Shown: positions 25,417-35,200, counted from the first letter of the stretch. The stretch: DNA of 64,000 bases from Hathewaya histolytica (GCF_901482605.1 NZ_LR590481.1:2294001-2358000); one strand, 5' to 3'. Notes: generated from the sequence alone by a model not told the origin. Translations and numbers: made by a program.

Positions 25417-27786
25417 ATGAGTGAAAAAAGGGATTTTAAATTTATATTAAAAGGTTTGGATTGTGCAAACTGTGCAGCTAAAATTGAGGAAAGGGTTAAG
25501 AATCTAAGTACTGTAGAAAGTGCTGTTCTAAACTTTAGTACCTCCCTTTTAACTGTAACTATTAAACAAGGGGTTAATAAGGAAATTGTTACTTCAGAAA
25601 TTGAAGCTATCGTAAAAAAATTAGAACCTGATGTGGAGATAATTGAAACTGTTAAAAATTCAAAATCCACATCTAAAATGAGTTTAATATTAGAAGGACT
25701 GCATTGTGCCAATTGTGCAGCAAAAATTGAATCTAAAGTTAATAATTTGGAGGCAGTAAAGGAAGCAAGCTTTAACTTTTCAAATTCTACTTTAAATATA
25801 GAATTTGAAAAATTTATTTCAAGAGATGAATTATTTAATAGTGTAAAAAACATTGTAGATTCTACAGAACCTGGAGTTAAAGTAAAATATAAAAATACTT
25901 CTACTAAAACAACTACAAAACAGAAATTAGACAAGTCTTATGTTGTAGATAAAAATACACTTATTAGACTATCCTTAGGAACTATACTATTTATTATCGG
26001 TTTAATTATGAAGTTTGATTTCTATCCTAAACTTGCTATTTTCCTTGTAAGTTATATTTTAATTGGTAAAAATGTATTATTAAAAGCTTTATCTAACATT
26101 AAAAAAGGTGATGTCTTTGACGAAAATTTCCTAATGACTATAGCAACAATCGGAGCTTTTGCAATTAAAGACTTCCCTGAAGCTGTGGCAGTTATGTTAT
26201 TTTATGAAGTTGGAGAAACTTTCCAAGATATAGCTGTTAATCGCTCAAGAAACTCAATTGCTGACTTAATGGATATAAGACCTGATAAAGCCAATTTAAA
26301 AATTGGTGACTCTATAGAAGAAGTATCCCCTGAGGATGTTTCTATTGGCGATATAATAGTTATAAAACCCTATGAAAAAGTTCCCCTAGACGGATTCATA
26401 TTAGATGGAGATTCGTCTATGGATACCTCAGCACTTACAGGAGAATCTCTTCCTCGTGATGTTAAAAAAGGTGATGAAATCCTAAGTGGATTCATAAATA
26501 AAAATGGTGTTTTAACATTGAAAGTTACAAAGGATTTTTCCGAATCTACTGTATCTAAAATTTTAGACTTAGTTGAAAATGCTGGTTCAAAAAAAGCAGA
26601 AACTGAGAAATTTATAACTAAATTTGCTAGGGTATATACTCCCCTAGTTGTAATGGCAGCCATTGCCCTTGCATTTATACCTCCAATGATTATAAAAGAT
26701 TCTAATCTTTTAGATTGGGTACAAAGAGCACTTAGCTTCCTTGTTGTATCTTGTCCTTGTGCTTTAGTTATATCTGTTCCACTAGGATTCTTTGGAGGAA
26801 TAGGTGCCGCTTCAAAATCTGGTGTCTTAGTTAAGGGAAGTAACTATCTAGAAGCTTTAAATGACTTAGAAACTGTAGTCTTCGATAAAACTGGTACCTT
26901 AACTAAAGGTGTATTTGAAGTTAATAACTTATATCCAGCAGAAGGTATTAAGAAAGAAGATCTTTTAAAATATGCAGCACTATGTGAAGCATATTCATCT
27001 CATCCAATAGGAACATCTATAATAAAAGCTTATGGAAAAAAAGTAGAAAAAGATAAGCTAAAAAATTATGAGGAAATACCTGGACATGGTATTAAAACAG
27101 AGTTTGATGGGAAAACAATTTTAACTGGTAATAGTAAACTTATGAATAAGTTCGGAGTTAACTTTATACCATCAAAAGATATTGGTACTAGCGTATACGT
27201 TGCTGTTGACAATAATTTCTTTGGAAGCATAACTATATCAGATAAAATAAAAGAAGATGCAAAAGATGCTATATCTATGTTAAAGTCTTATGGTATTAAA
27301 AATCTTGTTATGCTAACTGGCGATAATAAAACCACTGCTGAAAATGTAGCAAATACTTTGGATATCACAGAAGTCCATGCTGAACTACTACCTGGAGATA
27401 AGGTTAGCATATTTGAAAATATAATGGCTAAAAAATCCCCTAAAGCAAAGGTAGCCTTTATAGGAGATGGTATAAATGATGCTCCTGTTCTAGCAAGGGC
27501 AGATGTTGGATTTGCCATGGGTGGACTCGGTTCTGATGCTGCTATAGAAGCTGCTGACGTTGTTATTATGACTGATGAACCATCCAAAATATCAAATTCA
27601 ATAAAAATAGCTAAGTTCACAAGAAAAATAGTAACAGAAAATATTTATTTTGCCCTAGGTGTAAAACTTATTGTTCTATTATTAATCGCACTTGGTCTTG
27701 CAACTATGTGGGCAGCTGTCTTTGCAGATGTTGGAGTTGCATTACTTGCAGTAATGAATTCTATGAGAGTATTGAAAGTAAAATAA
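25417..27786 (+). CDS. cadA: Cd/Zn/Pb-exporting P1B-type ATPase
   Basis: A 789-residue heavy-metal ATPase. Two N-terminal HMA domains carry GLDCANCAAK (Cys16, Cys19) and GLHCANCAAK (Cys97, Cys100). The membrane CPC motif (SCPCALVIS, near residue 446) is the transport site, DKTGTLTKG (near 489) the phosphorylation site and GDGINDAPVLA the hinge. The combination CPC with a late DVGVALLAVMNSMR helix is typical of Zn/Cd/Pb exporters (ZntA/CadA). Two HMA domains is more than the single one of many CadA proteins. Part of the cadC operon; start ATG after AAGGGGTG. Confidence 0.94.
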   Translation: MSEKRDFKFILKGLDCANCAAKIEERVKNLSTVESAVLNFSTSLLTVTIKQGVNKEIVTSEIEAIVKKLEPDVEIIETVKNSKSTSKMSLILEGLHCANCAAKIESKVNNLEAVKEASFNFSNSTLNIEFEKFISRDELFNSVKNIVDSTEPGVKVKYKNTSTKTTTKQKLDKSYVVDKNTLIRLSLGTILFIIGLIMKFDFYPKLAIFLVSYILIGKNVLLKALSNIKKGDVFDENFLMTIATIGAFAIKDFPEAVAVMLFYEVGETFQDIAVNRSRNSIADLMDIRPDKANLKIGDSIEEVSPEDVSIGDIIVIKPYEKVPLDGFILDGDSSMDTSALTGESLPRDVKKGDEILSGFINKNGVLTLKVTKDFSESTVSKILDLVENAGSKKAETEKFITKFARVYTPLVVMAAIALAFIPPMIIKDSNLLDWVQRALSFLVVSCPCALVISVPLGFFGGIGAASKSGVLVKGSNYLEALNDLETVVFDKTGTLTKGVFEVNNLYPAEGIKKEDLLKYAALCEAYSSHPIGTSIIKAYGKKVEKDKLKNYEEIPGHGIKTEFDGKTILTGNSKLMNKFGVNFIPSKDIGTSVYVAVDNNFFGSITISDKIKEDAKDAISMLKSYGIKNLVMLTGDNKTTAENVANTLDITEVHAELLPGDKVSIFENIMAKKSPKAKVAFIGDGINDAPVLARADVGFAMGGLGSDAAIEAADVVIMTDEPSKISNSIKIAKFTRKIVTENIYFALGVKLIVLLLIALGLATMWAAVFADVGVALLAVMNSMRVLKVK

Positions 27787-27813
27787 ATATTAGATTTTAA
27801 ATAAGCTTTATCT

Positions 27814-27850
27814 AAGCAGAGAGTATTTAATTCCTCTCTGCTTAATTTTT
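27814..27850 (+). terminator. cadCA terminator
   Basis: AAGCAGAGAG (27814-27823) pairs perfectly with CTCTCTGCTT (27834-27843), then AATTTTTAA. Confidence 0.88.
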
Positions 27851-27866
27851 AATATTTATTAAATAC

Positions 27867-27895
27867 TTGTAAAATGATTATATTAATACTATAAT
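27867..27895 (+). promoter_or_regulatory. thiT promoter
   Basis: -35 TTGTAA (27867-27872), 17 bases, -10 TATAAT (27890-27895), starting transcription about 30 bases before the TPP aptamer. Confidence 0.7.
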
Positions 27896-27929
27896 AACCT
27901 TGGAACTAATCATCTAAAATAAAATCTTT

Positions 27930-28056
27930 GTGCTAGGGGTGTCTTTTTAGACTGAGAAATACCCTTAAAACCTGAACTGGGTAATGCCAGCGTAGGAAAG
28001 CATGTGTTTATTAATAAACTATTTTTAAATGCTCCTTGCACAAATAATGAGGAGGT
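27930..28056 (+). ncRNA. TPP riboswitch (THI box) upstream of thiT
   Basis: The aptamer reads GGGGTGTC, then GACTGAGAAATACCC, ACCTGAACTGGGTAATGCCAG and CGTAGGAAAGCA (about 27935-28002): the conserved thi-box blocks CTGAGA and ACCTGA-CTGG-TAATGCCAGCG. Downstream, CTCCT (28032-28036) can pair with AGGAG (28050-28054) of the thiT ribosome site; there is no hairpin with T-run, so control is probably at translation. Bound thiamine pyrophosphate should switch thiT off. Confidence 0.94.
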
Positions 28057-28062
28057 TTTTTT

Positions 28063-28713
28063 ATGTTACCAAAAGGTTTACTTACAGTTCCTAATATTAT
28101 TTCAATTTTAGTTGTACTAGCTCTACTTATAGCTTTTATATCTGTAAAAAAAATAAAATTAACTACAAATATAATCGTAAAAGTAGGCATGGCTGTAGCT
28201 TTATCTGTAGTATTAAACAAAATTACATTATACAAAATGCCTCAAGGAGGTAGTATTACTCCTGGAAGTATGGTTCCTATAGTTATAATGTCTCTAATCT
28301 ATGGACCTCAAGTAGGTATGCTTACAGGATTCTTAATGGGTATAATTGATTTGCTCTTCGGTGGATATATTGTCCATCCTGCTCAATTATTACTTGACTA
28401 CCCTCTTGCCTATATGTTTATAGGTCTAAGTGGATATCTTAAACCTAATGTTAAAAAGGATAGTGACGCTATAATAAAATCCAAACTCATATCTGGAGTA
28501 TTAATAGGTATGGTTGGGAGACTAACATGTCACGTATTATCTGGGATAATTTTCTTTTCAGAATATGCTAAAGGCGCTAATCCTTTTATCTATTCTTTAA
28601 ATTATAACTTATCATTTTTATCTTTTGAATTTTGTATAACATCATTTTTAGTAGCAATGTTTCCTTTAAAACAAATATTAGCTACTAATAATATAAATAT
28701 AGATTCTAAATAA
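28063..28713 (+). CDS. thiT: ECF transporter S component, thiamine-specific
   Basis: A 216-residue membrane protein with about six helices. KITLYKMPQGGSITPGSMVPI is close to the conserved thiamine-site segment of ThiT (MPQGGS-T-GSMVPI), and WxFFSEYAxG is echoed by IIFFSEYAKGANPFIYSLNYN (given here in two parts IIFFSEYAKG and NPFIYSLNYN). It binds thiamine for import with a shared energy-coupling module encoded elsewhere. The TPP riboswitch in front confirms the vitamin. Start ATG after GAGGAGG. Confidence 0.93.
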   Translation: MLPKGLLTVPNIISILVVLALLIAFISVKKIKLTTNIIVKVGMAVALSVVLNKITLYKMPQGGSITPGSMVPIVIMSLIYGPQVGMLTGFLMGIIDLLFGGYIVHPAQLLLDYPLAYMFIGLSGYLKPNVKKDSDAIIKSKLISGVLIGMVGRLTCHVLSGIIFFSEYAKGANPFIYSLNYNLSFLSFEFCITSFLVAMFPLKQILATNNINIDSK

Positions 28714-28735
28714 TAAAATAATTTTTTTAAAATAA

Positions 28736-28764
28736 AAAACCCGAGATTAAAATTCTCGGGTTTT
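28736..28764. terminator. Bidirectional terminator thiT / Mrp gene
   Basis: AAAACCCGAGA (28736-28746) pairs with TCTCGGGTTTT (28754-28764) between convergent genes. Confidence 0.92.
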
Positions 28765-28791
28765 AATTACTTTAAAAATAATCTTTAAATA

Positions 28792-29658
28792 CTATAATAT
28801 CACTCTATTATTAGAGTACTCTTTATTGAAGTTTTGTAAAAGCTCATCGTAAGTCTTATCTGAAGATATAAAACTTTCTATATCTCCACTTTCCATATGT
28901 TCTATTAATTCTTTATTTATAGGCATTTCAGAAAGTAATGGAAGTCCAAGTTCCTTTGCTCCCTCTTCTGCAGACTTATTAGAAAACACCTTCATTTTTT
29001 CTCCACATTTACATTTCACATAGCTCATGTTTTCCACAACCCCAAGGGTTTTTATGTTAAGTTTTTTAGCCATTATAACTACTTTTTTAACTATCATAGA
29101 AACCATATCTTGAGGTGTTGAAACTATTACTATACTATTAATAGGTAGACTTTGCATTACTGTTAATGATATATCCCCTGTTCCAGGAGGCATATCTATT
29201 AAAAGATAGTCTAACTCTCCCCATTCTGTATCTCCATACATCTGATTTAAAACACCATTTATTACGGGACCTCTCCATATAACTGGTTCTTCTTCTTTTT
29301 CTGTTAATAAATTTAAAGATATAACTTTTATACCTTGCTTAGTTTCAACCGGAATAAATTTGAATACCTTTGGGTCTTCTGTCGGACTAATTGTTGCTCT
29401 TTCTGTATTAATTCCAAAAAACCTTGGCATAGATGGTCCTGTTATATCTGCATCTAAAACTCCAACTTTATAGCCTGAACTTCTAAGCTTCGTAGCTAAT
29501 ATACCTGTTACTGTTGATTTACCTACTCCACCTTTTCCACTCATAACACCTATTACATTTTTTACATGTCCAAACTTAGGTAATATAACACTACAACCTT
29601 TATCTTCTGAAGCCTTTGAGCAACTTGATTTGCTTGGGCATCCATCACAACTACTCAT
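28792..29658 (-). CDS. Mrp/NBP35-family Fe-S carrier ATPase
   Basis: A 288-residue P-loop ATPase. GVMSGKGGVGKSTVTGILA is the deviant Walker A, and YVKCKCGEKM gives a CxC late in the protein. The N-terminus MSSCDGCPSKSSCSKASEDKGC carries a run of cysteines. The family (ApbC/NBP35) assembles and transfers Fe-S clusters. The added N-terminal Cys segment resembles NBP35 rather than plain ApbC. Start ATG after GAGGAGG. Downstream of the lipoprotein gene on the same strand with a 26-base gap, possibly cotranscribed. Confidence 0.92.
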   Translation of the reverse strand: MSSCDGCPSKSSCSKASEDKGCSVILPKFGHVKNVIGVMSGKGGVGKSTVTGILATKLRSSGYKVGVLDADITGPSMPRFFGINTERATISPTEDPKVFKFIPVETKQGIKVISLNLLTEKEEEPVIWRGPVINGVLNQMYGDTEWGELDYLLIDMPPGTGDISLTVMQSLPINSIVIVSTPQDMVSMIVKKVVIMAKKLNIKTLGVVENMSYVKCKCGEKMKVFSNKSAEEGAKELGLPLLSEMPINKELIEHMESGDIESFISSDKTYDELLQNFNKEYSNNRVIL

Positions 29659-29684
29659 TTTAATTCCTCCTCTAAAAGTTAAAA

Positions 29685-30524
29685 TTAAAAGTCTTTCGGC
29701 TTTTTATCATCATAAATATCTATCTTCCAGTTCCTATTAGAGTATTTACCCCAAACATAATACTTTTTAGGCTTAGTATTAGTTTTTTTATAAGAAAATT
29801 CAATAATAGATTTATATACTATAGACTTATATCCTTCAGTATCTATATTTATAATTATATCACAGTCTTCAGTTTTTTCTGTAAGTTCAATCATAGGAAA
29901 TTTTTCTTTTAAACTATTTTTAAACTCTTCTAAATCTGAGGATAAAATAAACTTTTGTATATCTATATCATCTTTTAAATTTAATCCGACTTTTTTATTT
30001 GCTAAATCCTTATTACTATCCATATACTTACCTATAGTATCTAGTATTGATTTATAATAAACATTTTTAAAAGCTCTAGGCTTTCTTATATTTTCAAAGT
30101 TGTTTAATATATCATTATCTAACCTAGAAGAAACCACATATACATTTTTATCATCGTATAAGTTTCCTCCCTCTTTTTTATCTAGCCCTGCCACATAATT
30201 AAAACGATGTACTTCTCCATTTTTTTCATGAATTTCAAATATATAATCTGATTCTAAATAAGATTTGCCATTAGCTTTTTTAGCTGAAGAGAGTATATCA
30301 TAAGCTTCCTTTATAACATCGTTATTAGTTACAACAAATCTAAACCCTTTATCACGTGTACTTTGAATTACTAATTGTTTTACTTTGTTTAATCTCATAT
30401 ATTCAAAATTATTATTCTTAAGTCCTAATTTAATTTTTGCAGTTCTTAACTTATTGCATCCTGTCATTGTAAAACATATACATAAAATAAAAGTTAAAAT
30501 AAGCGATTTCTTATGTATCCTCAC
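29685..30524 (-). CDS. Putative lipoprotein of unknown function
   Basis: A 279-residue exported protein: positive start, hydrophobic stretch, then lipobox TMTGC with lipidated Cys at about residue 23. The remainder is a soluble, mostly beta/alpha domain rich in Lys and Asp that I do not recognise (blocks such as RFVVTNNDVIKEAYDILSS and YYVWGKYSNRNWKIDIYDD). GTG start 8 bases after GAGGG. It lies 18 bases downstream of lgt, the enzyme that lipidates such proteins. Confidence 0.8.
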   Translation of the reverse strand: MRIHKKSLILTFILCICFTMTGCNKLRTAKIKLGLKNNNFEYMRLNKVKQLVIQSTRDKGFRFVVTNNDVIKEAYDILSSAKKANGKSYLESDYIFEIHEKNGEVHRFNYVAGLDKKEGGNLYDDKNVYVVSSRLDNDILNNFENIRKPRAFKNVYYKSILDTIGKYMDSNKDLANKKVGLNLKDDIDIQKFILSSDLEEFKNSLKEKFPMIELTEKTEDCDIIINIDTEGYKSIVYKSIIEFSYKKTNTKPKKYYVWGKYSNRNWKIDIYDDKKPKDF

Positions 30525-30542
30525 TCTAAAAACCCTCTCTAA

Positions 30543-31298
30543 CTATTTTTGATTTTTCTTAAATCTATATCTTGAAAACATTAATACTCCAAAAATTAGA
30601 GTGAATATAGCAATAAACTGGGATGTAGACAACATTCCCACACTACCTCTTGGATCGTCCCTTAAAAATTCTATTAAAAATCTTCCTATACTATAACTTA
30701 TAATATATGCCCCAAATACCTGTCCATCTTTATGATCTTTCTTAAGATACAACAATAAAAAAGCTCCTAATAAAAAATCAAATATAGATGAATAAATCTG
30801 AGTAGGATGAAGTCTTACCCCCGGAGGTGCAAATAATGAATTTTCAAAAACTATACCTAAATGAGAATCTGTATGTGCACCATAGCAACATCCTGCAAAT
30901 AAACATCCAATTCTACCGAATCCCTGGGCTATAGCAACACACGGTACTGCTATATCTAGAAACTTTAAAGTATTCCAATTATATTTTTTACAAGCCATAT
31001 ATATAGCTATAACCCCTCCTATTATAGCACCATAAATTACAAATCCATATCCTAAATTTAATAGAATACTTGGTTCATCTATTATAAGCTTAATGTCGGT
31101 AATAACCCAAAGGAGTTTACCACCTACAGCACCACCTATAATTGCGTAGAAAAATATACTCCAAACATTATCTTCATTGTATCCATGTTTTCTTGATATA
31201 TTTAATAAAATCATTAAAGCCGATAATACACCAATAGCTATCATCAGTCCATAACCTTTTATTTCTAGTCCAAAAATACTAAATAAAATAGGTCTCAT
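30543..31298 (-). CDS. lgt: Prolipoprotein diacylglyceryl transferase
   Basis: A 251-residue membrane enzyme with about seven helices. The Lgt signature GRIGCLFAGCCYG is intact, and HPTQIYSSIFDFLLG and FLRDDPRG follow. It moves diacylglycerol from phosphatidylglycerol to the lipobox Cys of prolipoproteins. Start ATG after GGAGGTG. Upstream of the lipoprotein gene, probably one transcript. Confidence 0.96.
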   Translation of the reverse strand: MRPILFSIFGLEIKGYGLMIAIGVLSALMILLNISRKHGYNEDNVWSIFFYAIIGGAVGGKLLWVITDIKLIIDEPSILLNLGYGFVIYGAIIGGVIAIYMACKKYNWNTLKFLDIAVPCVAIAQGFGRIGCLFAGCCYGAHTDSHLGIVFENSLFAPPGVRLHPTQIYSSIFDFLLGAFLLLYLKKDHKDGQVFGAYIISYSIGRFLIEFLRDDPRGSVGMLSTSQFIAIFTLIFGVLMFSRYRFKKNQK

Positions 31299-31317
31299 AG
31301 AACACCTCCGTATAATA

Positions 31318-31347
31318 AATAAGAGAAGCTTTTAAGCTTCTCTTATT
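31318..31347 (-). terminator. Terminator of the wall-hydrolase gene
   Basis: AATAAGAGAAGCTT (31318-31331) pairs with AAGCTTCTCTTATT (31334-31347); the minus-strand product lies between the amidase stop and lgt, and the plus side has a long T-run. Confidence 0.75.
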
Positions 31348-31405
31348 TTTTTCTATTTAATTATAATACTTATATTACTCTAAATCAATTTAATTCACAT
31401 TTTGT

Positions 31406-34400
31406 TTAAAATAAATCTGCTATAGAACTTGCTATTGCATCCACCATTTTATTTTGAGTATTAGAATTCATGAATTTATCCCTATCTCTAGGATTGTCTA
31501 TAAATCCACACTCTATAAGTACTGAAGGCATAATAGCATTTCTTGTAACATATAAATTATGATCTTGTGCTCCCCTATCCTTAAAGCCTACATTCCCTAA
31601 CCTCTTAGCTATAAGCTTAGATAGTTCTCTACTTTTTATAGCCTCATTACAAGGAGTTCGATCATATATAACATCACCAATTGTTACAGTGCCAGATGTA
31701 TCTAACTTTGGCATATATGTGCTATAATGAGTGCTTGTACCTTCTCCTCCTGGAGTTGCATCATGATGTATACTAATAAATAAATCAGCTTTTCTAGAAT
31801 TTGCTACATTTATCCTTGCTTCAAGATCTTCTCTTACCTCTCTATAATTTACAGGTATGTAATCTCTTGTATATATAACATCATATCCCATAGTCTTTAA
31901 TTTATTTCCTAATTTCAATGTTAAATTTTGATTTATCTCCGCTTCTTTTAAGCCTGCAGCTTGGGCACCTGGATCTTTTCCACCATGTCCAGCATCAAGT
32001 ACTATGAGTTTACGTGCAACTGACGCTTCTATAGTTATTGGGTCATATCTAAAGTCATCTGTTCTATTTCTAGATCCTTTATCTTTTACATGAATACCCA
32101 ATAAGTATCTTCCCCCACTTGTTGGTGCTGTCCAATTAAAGTTAGAACTTTCACTATAATCTCTTAGTATAGCCCAAGAATTCGTTCTTAGGTCTTTTAG
32201 CCAATATTGATATAACACTTTTGAATCTGCATTAGCAGATGCCTTTAATGTATATGTTTTTCCACCTTTATAGTTGCTACCTTTAACCTCATTGGCTCCA
32301 TCATACACCTTAAACTCATTTAACTTCGCTTTTCCTGGAGATAATACTATTGGATCATATCTAAAGTCATCTGTTCTATTTCTAGACCCTTTATCTTTTA
32401 CATGAATTCCTAATAAGTATTTTTCCCCATTTGTTGGTGCTGTCCAGTTAAAGTTAGGATTTTCATTATAATCCCTTAATATTGCCCAAGAGTTCGTTCT
32501 TAAGTCTTTTAACCAAAATTGGTATAACACTTTTGTATCTGCATTAGCAGATGCTTTCAATGTATATGTTTTTCCAGATTTATAGTTGTTACCTTTAACC
32601 TCATTAGCCCCATCATATACCTTGAAATAATTTAACTTAGCTTTTCCTTGGGATACTACTATTGGATCATATCTAAAGTCATCTGTTCTATTTCTAGACC
32701 CTTTATCTTTTACATGAATTCCTAATAAGTATTTTTCCCCATTTGTTGGTGCTGTCCAGTTAAAGTTAGGATTTTCATTATAATCCCTTAATATTGCCCA
32801 AGAGTTCGTTCTTAAGTCTTTTAACCAAAATTGGTATAACACTTTTGTATCTGCATTAGCAGATGCTTTCAATGTATATGTTTTTCCAGATTTATAGTTA
32901 TTACCTTTAACCTCATTGGCTCCATCATATACCTTGAAATAATTTAACTTAGCTTTTCCTTGGGATACTACTATTGGATCATATCTAAAATCATCTGTTC
33001 TATTTCTAGACCCTTTATCTTTTACATGAATTCCTAATAAGTATTTTTCCCCATTTGTTGGTGCTGTCCAGTTAAAGTTAGGATTTTCATTATAATCCCT
33101 TAATATTGCCCAAGAGTTCGTTCTTAAGTCTTTTAACCAAAATTGGTATAACACTTTTGTATCTGCATTAGCAGATGCTTTCAATGTATATGTTTTTCCA
33201 GATTTATAGTTATTACCTTTAACCTCATTGGCTCCATCATATACCTTGAAATAATTTAACTTAGCTTTTCCTTGGGATACTACTATTGAATCATATCTAA
33301 AATCATCTGTTCTATTTCTAGACCCTTTATCTTTTACATGAATTCCTAATAAGTATTTTTCCCCATTTGTTGGTGCTGTCCAGTTAAAGTTAGGATTTTC
33401 ATTATAATCCCTTAATATTGCCCAAGAATTCGTTCTTAGGTCTTTTAACCAAAATTGGTATAACACTTTTGTATCTGCATTAGCAGATGCTTTTAATGTA
33501 TATGTTTTTCCAGATTTATAGTTGTTACCTTTAACCTCATTAGCTCCATCATATACCTTAAACTCATTTAATTTAGCTTTTCCCGGAGATAATACTATTG
33601 GGTCATATCTAAAATCGTCTGTTCTATTTGGAGATTCTTTATCTTTTACATGAATTCCTAATAAGTATTTTTCCCCATTTGTTGGTGCTGTCCAGTTAAA
33701 GTTAGGATTTTCATTATAATCCCTTAATATTGCCCAAGAATTCGTTCTTAAGTCTTTTAACCAAAATTGATATAATACTTTTGAATCTGCATTAGCAGAT
33801 GCTTTTAATGTATATGTTTTTCCATATTTATAGTTGCTACCTTTAACCTCATTGGCTCCATCATACACCTTAAACTCATTTAACTTCGCTTTTCCTGGAG
33901 ATAATACTATTGGATCATATCTAAAGTTATCTGTTTTATTTACAGATCTCATATCTTTTACATGAATTCCCAATAAGTATTTTTCCCCATTTGTTGGTGC
34001 TGTCCAGTTAAAGTTAGGATTTTCATTATAATCCCTTAATATTGCCCAAGAATTCGTTCTTAGGTCTTTTAACCAAAATTGGTATAATGCTTTTGAATCT
34101 GCATTAGCAGATGCTTTTAATGTATATGTTTTTCCATATTTATAGTTGTTACCTTTAACCTCGTTAGCTCCATCATATACCTTAAAATAATTAATTGTTG
34201 CTTTTTGTATAAATTCTTGTAAGGTCTTTACATAGTTTATTGATTTAACTATGTCTTCACCATAACCTAGATCTGATGCCCATTTCCCTGAAAGTCCTTC
34301 GACATAAGGAGAAATACCTTTTTCAACTAAATGGTATCTTGGATCTACCTGTTTATTTTTTAATGGTTCTTTACTAGCATAAGCTTTTAAATGCTGTACT

Positions 34401-35200
34401 ACCGCTCTTATACCAGTCTTAATATCTGGAAAACTATCCCCTTTAGCTCCTCCACCTACGGCACCAATACCTGCAAAATTATTTTGGTCTGATCCAACAT
34501 CGCCCCCAAACTTAAGATAGCCTGTTTCTTTCATCATCTGAACAAAAGCAACATCTGGACGAATCCCTTCATACTCTGCTTCTTCCCATGTAGAGTTGAC
34601 AAAATAAACTATGTCATCCTCACTTTTATTAGGATTTCCATTTTTTAAGTATGTAACAGCTTGTCCTTTTGTAATTTCTGCTTTTCCCATAATAGGCGTT
34701 TTAGAAGATGAGACCTGTAAATAATTTAGTGTACGAGAATTTTTCTTAACCACCTTTATAGAATCATTCTGCACTGGTTCCTTACTTTTAATTTTAATAG
34801 ATTTAATATCTTCACTCGTATTCCCTTTATCATCTTTCATCATAAACTTTAGATTATACTGTCCACTATAGAAATTTGAAATGTCAAATTTGTAATTAAA
34901 ATTAGTTATATATAAATTTTTACTTTCTCTTTCTATAGCTTTTTTATCCTTTAGGTTTAAATCTCCTAACTTAGAATCGTTAATAAGTATGGATACACTA
35001 GTTAAATCATTGGCACTTTCAATAACTCCATCTATATATCCTTCTTCTAGTGTATTACCTTCTTTGAGATTTCCTAAAGTTACCTTTACTGATGATTGTT
35101 TAAGCGTCTCTATACCATAAGCAACTTGTGGTGTAAAAATAAGGCTTATAACAAATAGAGACAGAAATACCGAATAAATCTTTATACCTATCTTTTTCAT
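31406..35200 (-). CDS. Large secreted cell-wall hydrolase: glucosaminidase-like, seven repeats, amidase
   Basis: A 1264-residue exported protein. Residues 1-29 are a signal peptide; 35-150 an Ig-like module; about 172-335 a LytD-type endo-beta-N-acetylglucosaminidase-like domain (AFVQMMKETGYLKFGGDV, catalytic Glu probably 225; NNFAGIGAVGGG). About 336-1063 holds seven 104-residue repeats of the triple-tyrosine type (FKVYDGANEVKG to NFNWTAPTNGEKYLLGIHVKD). The C-terminal 190 residues are a zinc N-acetylmuramoyl-L-alanine amidase (LIVLDAGHGGKDPGA, FISIHHDATPGGEG, PSVLIECGFIDN). It should cut both glycan and peptide links of the wall, with the repeats acting as wall anchor or spacer. Start ATG after GGAGGG. 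Likely alone on its transcript. Confidence 0.93.
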   Translation of the reverse strand: MKKIGIKIYSVFLSLFVISLIFTPQVAYGIETLKQSSVKVTLGNLKEGNTLEEGYIDGVIESANDLTSVSILINDSKLGDLNLKDKKAIERESKNLYITNFNYKFDISNFYSGQYNLKFMMKDDKGNTSEDIKSIKIKSKEPVQNDSIKVVKKNSRTLNYLQVSSSKTPIMGKAEITKGQAVTYLKNGNPNKSEDDIVYFVNSTWEEAEYEGIRPDVAFVQMMKETGYLKFGGDVGSDQNNFAGIGAVGGGAKGDSFPDIKTGIRAVVQHLKAYASKEPLKNKQVDPRYHLVEKGISPYVEGLSGKWASDLGYGEDIVKSINYVKTLQEFIQKATINYFKVYDGANEVKGNNYKYGKTYTLKASANADSKALYQFWLKDLRTNSWAILRDYNENPNFNWTAPTNGEKYLLGIHVKDMRSVNKTDNFRYDPIVLSPGKAKLNEFKVYDGANEVKGSNYKYGKTYTLKASANADSKVLYQFWLKDLRTNSWAILRDYNENPNFNWTAPTNGEKYLLGIHVKDKESPNRTDDFRYDPIVLSPGKAKLNEFKVYDGANEVKGNNYKSGKTYTLKASANADTKVLYQFWLKDLRTNSWAILRDYNENPNFNWTAPTNGEKYLLGIHVKDKGSRNRTDDFRYDSIVVSQGKAKLNYFKVYDGANEVKGNNYKSGKTYTLKASANADTKVLYQFWLKDLRTNSWAILRDYNENPNFNWTAPTNGEKYLLGIHVKDKGSRNRTDDFRYDPIVVSQGKAKLNYFKVYDGANEVKGNNYKSGKTYTLKASANADTKVLYQFWLKDLRTNSWAILRDYNENPNFNWTAPTNGEKYLLGIHVKDKGSRNRTDDFRYDPIVVSQGKAKLNYFKVYDGANEVKGNNYKSGKTYTLKASANADTKVLYQFWLKDLRTNSWAILRDYNENPNFNWTAPTNGEKYLLGIHVKDKGSRNRTDDFRYDPIVLSPGKAKLNEFKVYDGANEVKGSNYKGGKTYTLKASANADSKVLYQYWLKDLRTNSWAILRDYSESSNFNWTAPTSGGRYLLGIHVKDKGSRNRTDDFRYDPITIEASVARKLIVLDAGHGGKDPGAQAAGLKEAEINQNLTLKLGNKLKTMGYDVIYTRDYIPVNYREVREDLEARINVANSRKADLFISIHHDATPGGEGTSTHYSTYMPKLDTSGTVTIGDVIYDRTPCNEAIKSRELSKLIAKRLGNVGFKDRGAQDHNLYVTRNAIMPSVLIECGFIDNPRDRDKFMNSNTQNKMVDAIASSIADLF
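32020..34195 (-). repeat. Seven tandem 312-bp coding repeats
   Basis: The repeat unit is 312 bases (104 codons); identical landmarks recur at exactly 312-base steps, for example TTTAACTTAG at 32631, 32943 and 33255. Units 3 to 6 are almost identical in DNA, while the first, second and last differ more (NYKYG, NYKYG and NYKGG versions). This pattern suggests recent expansion or gene conversion in the middle and makes the copy number likely to vary between strains and hard to assemble from short reads. Confidence 0.93.

Noticed and set aside
25395-25934. 179-codon minus-strand ORF over cadA
   Set aside because: Low-complexity antisense shadow of the HMA-domain coding region; no ribosome site.
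32020-34195. Regular repeats as a CRISPR array or mobile repeat
   Set aside because: The unit is 312 bases, in frame, without spacers, inside one long coding sequence.
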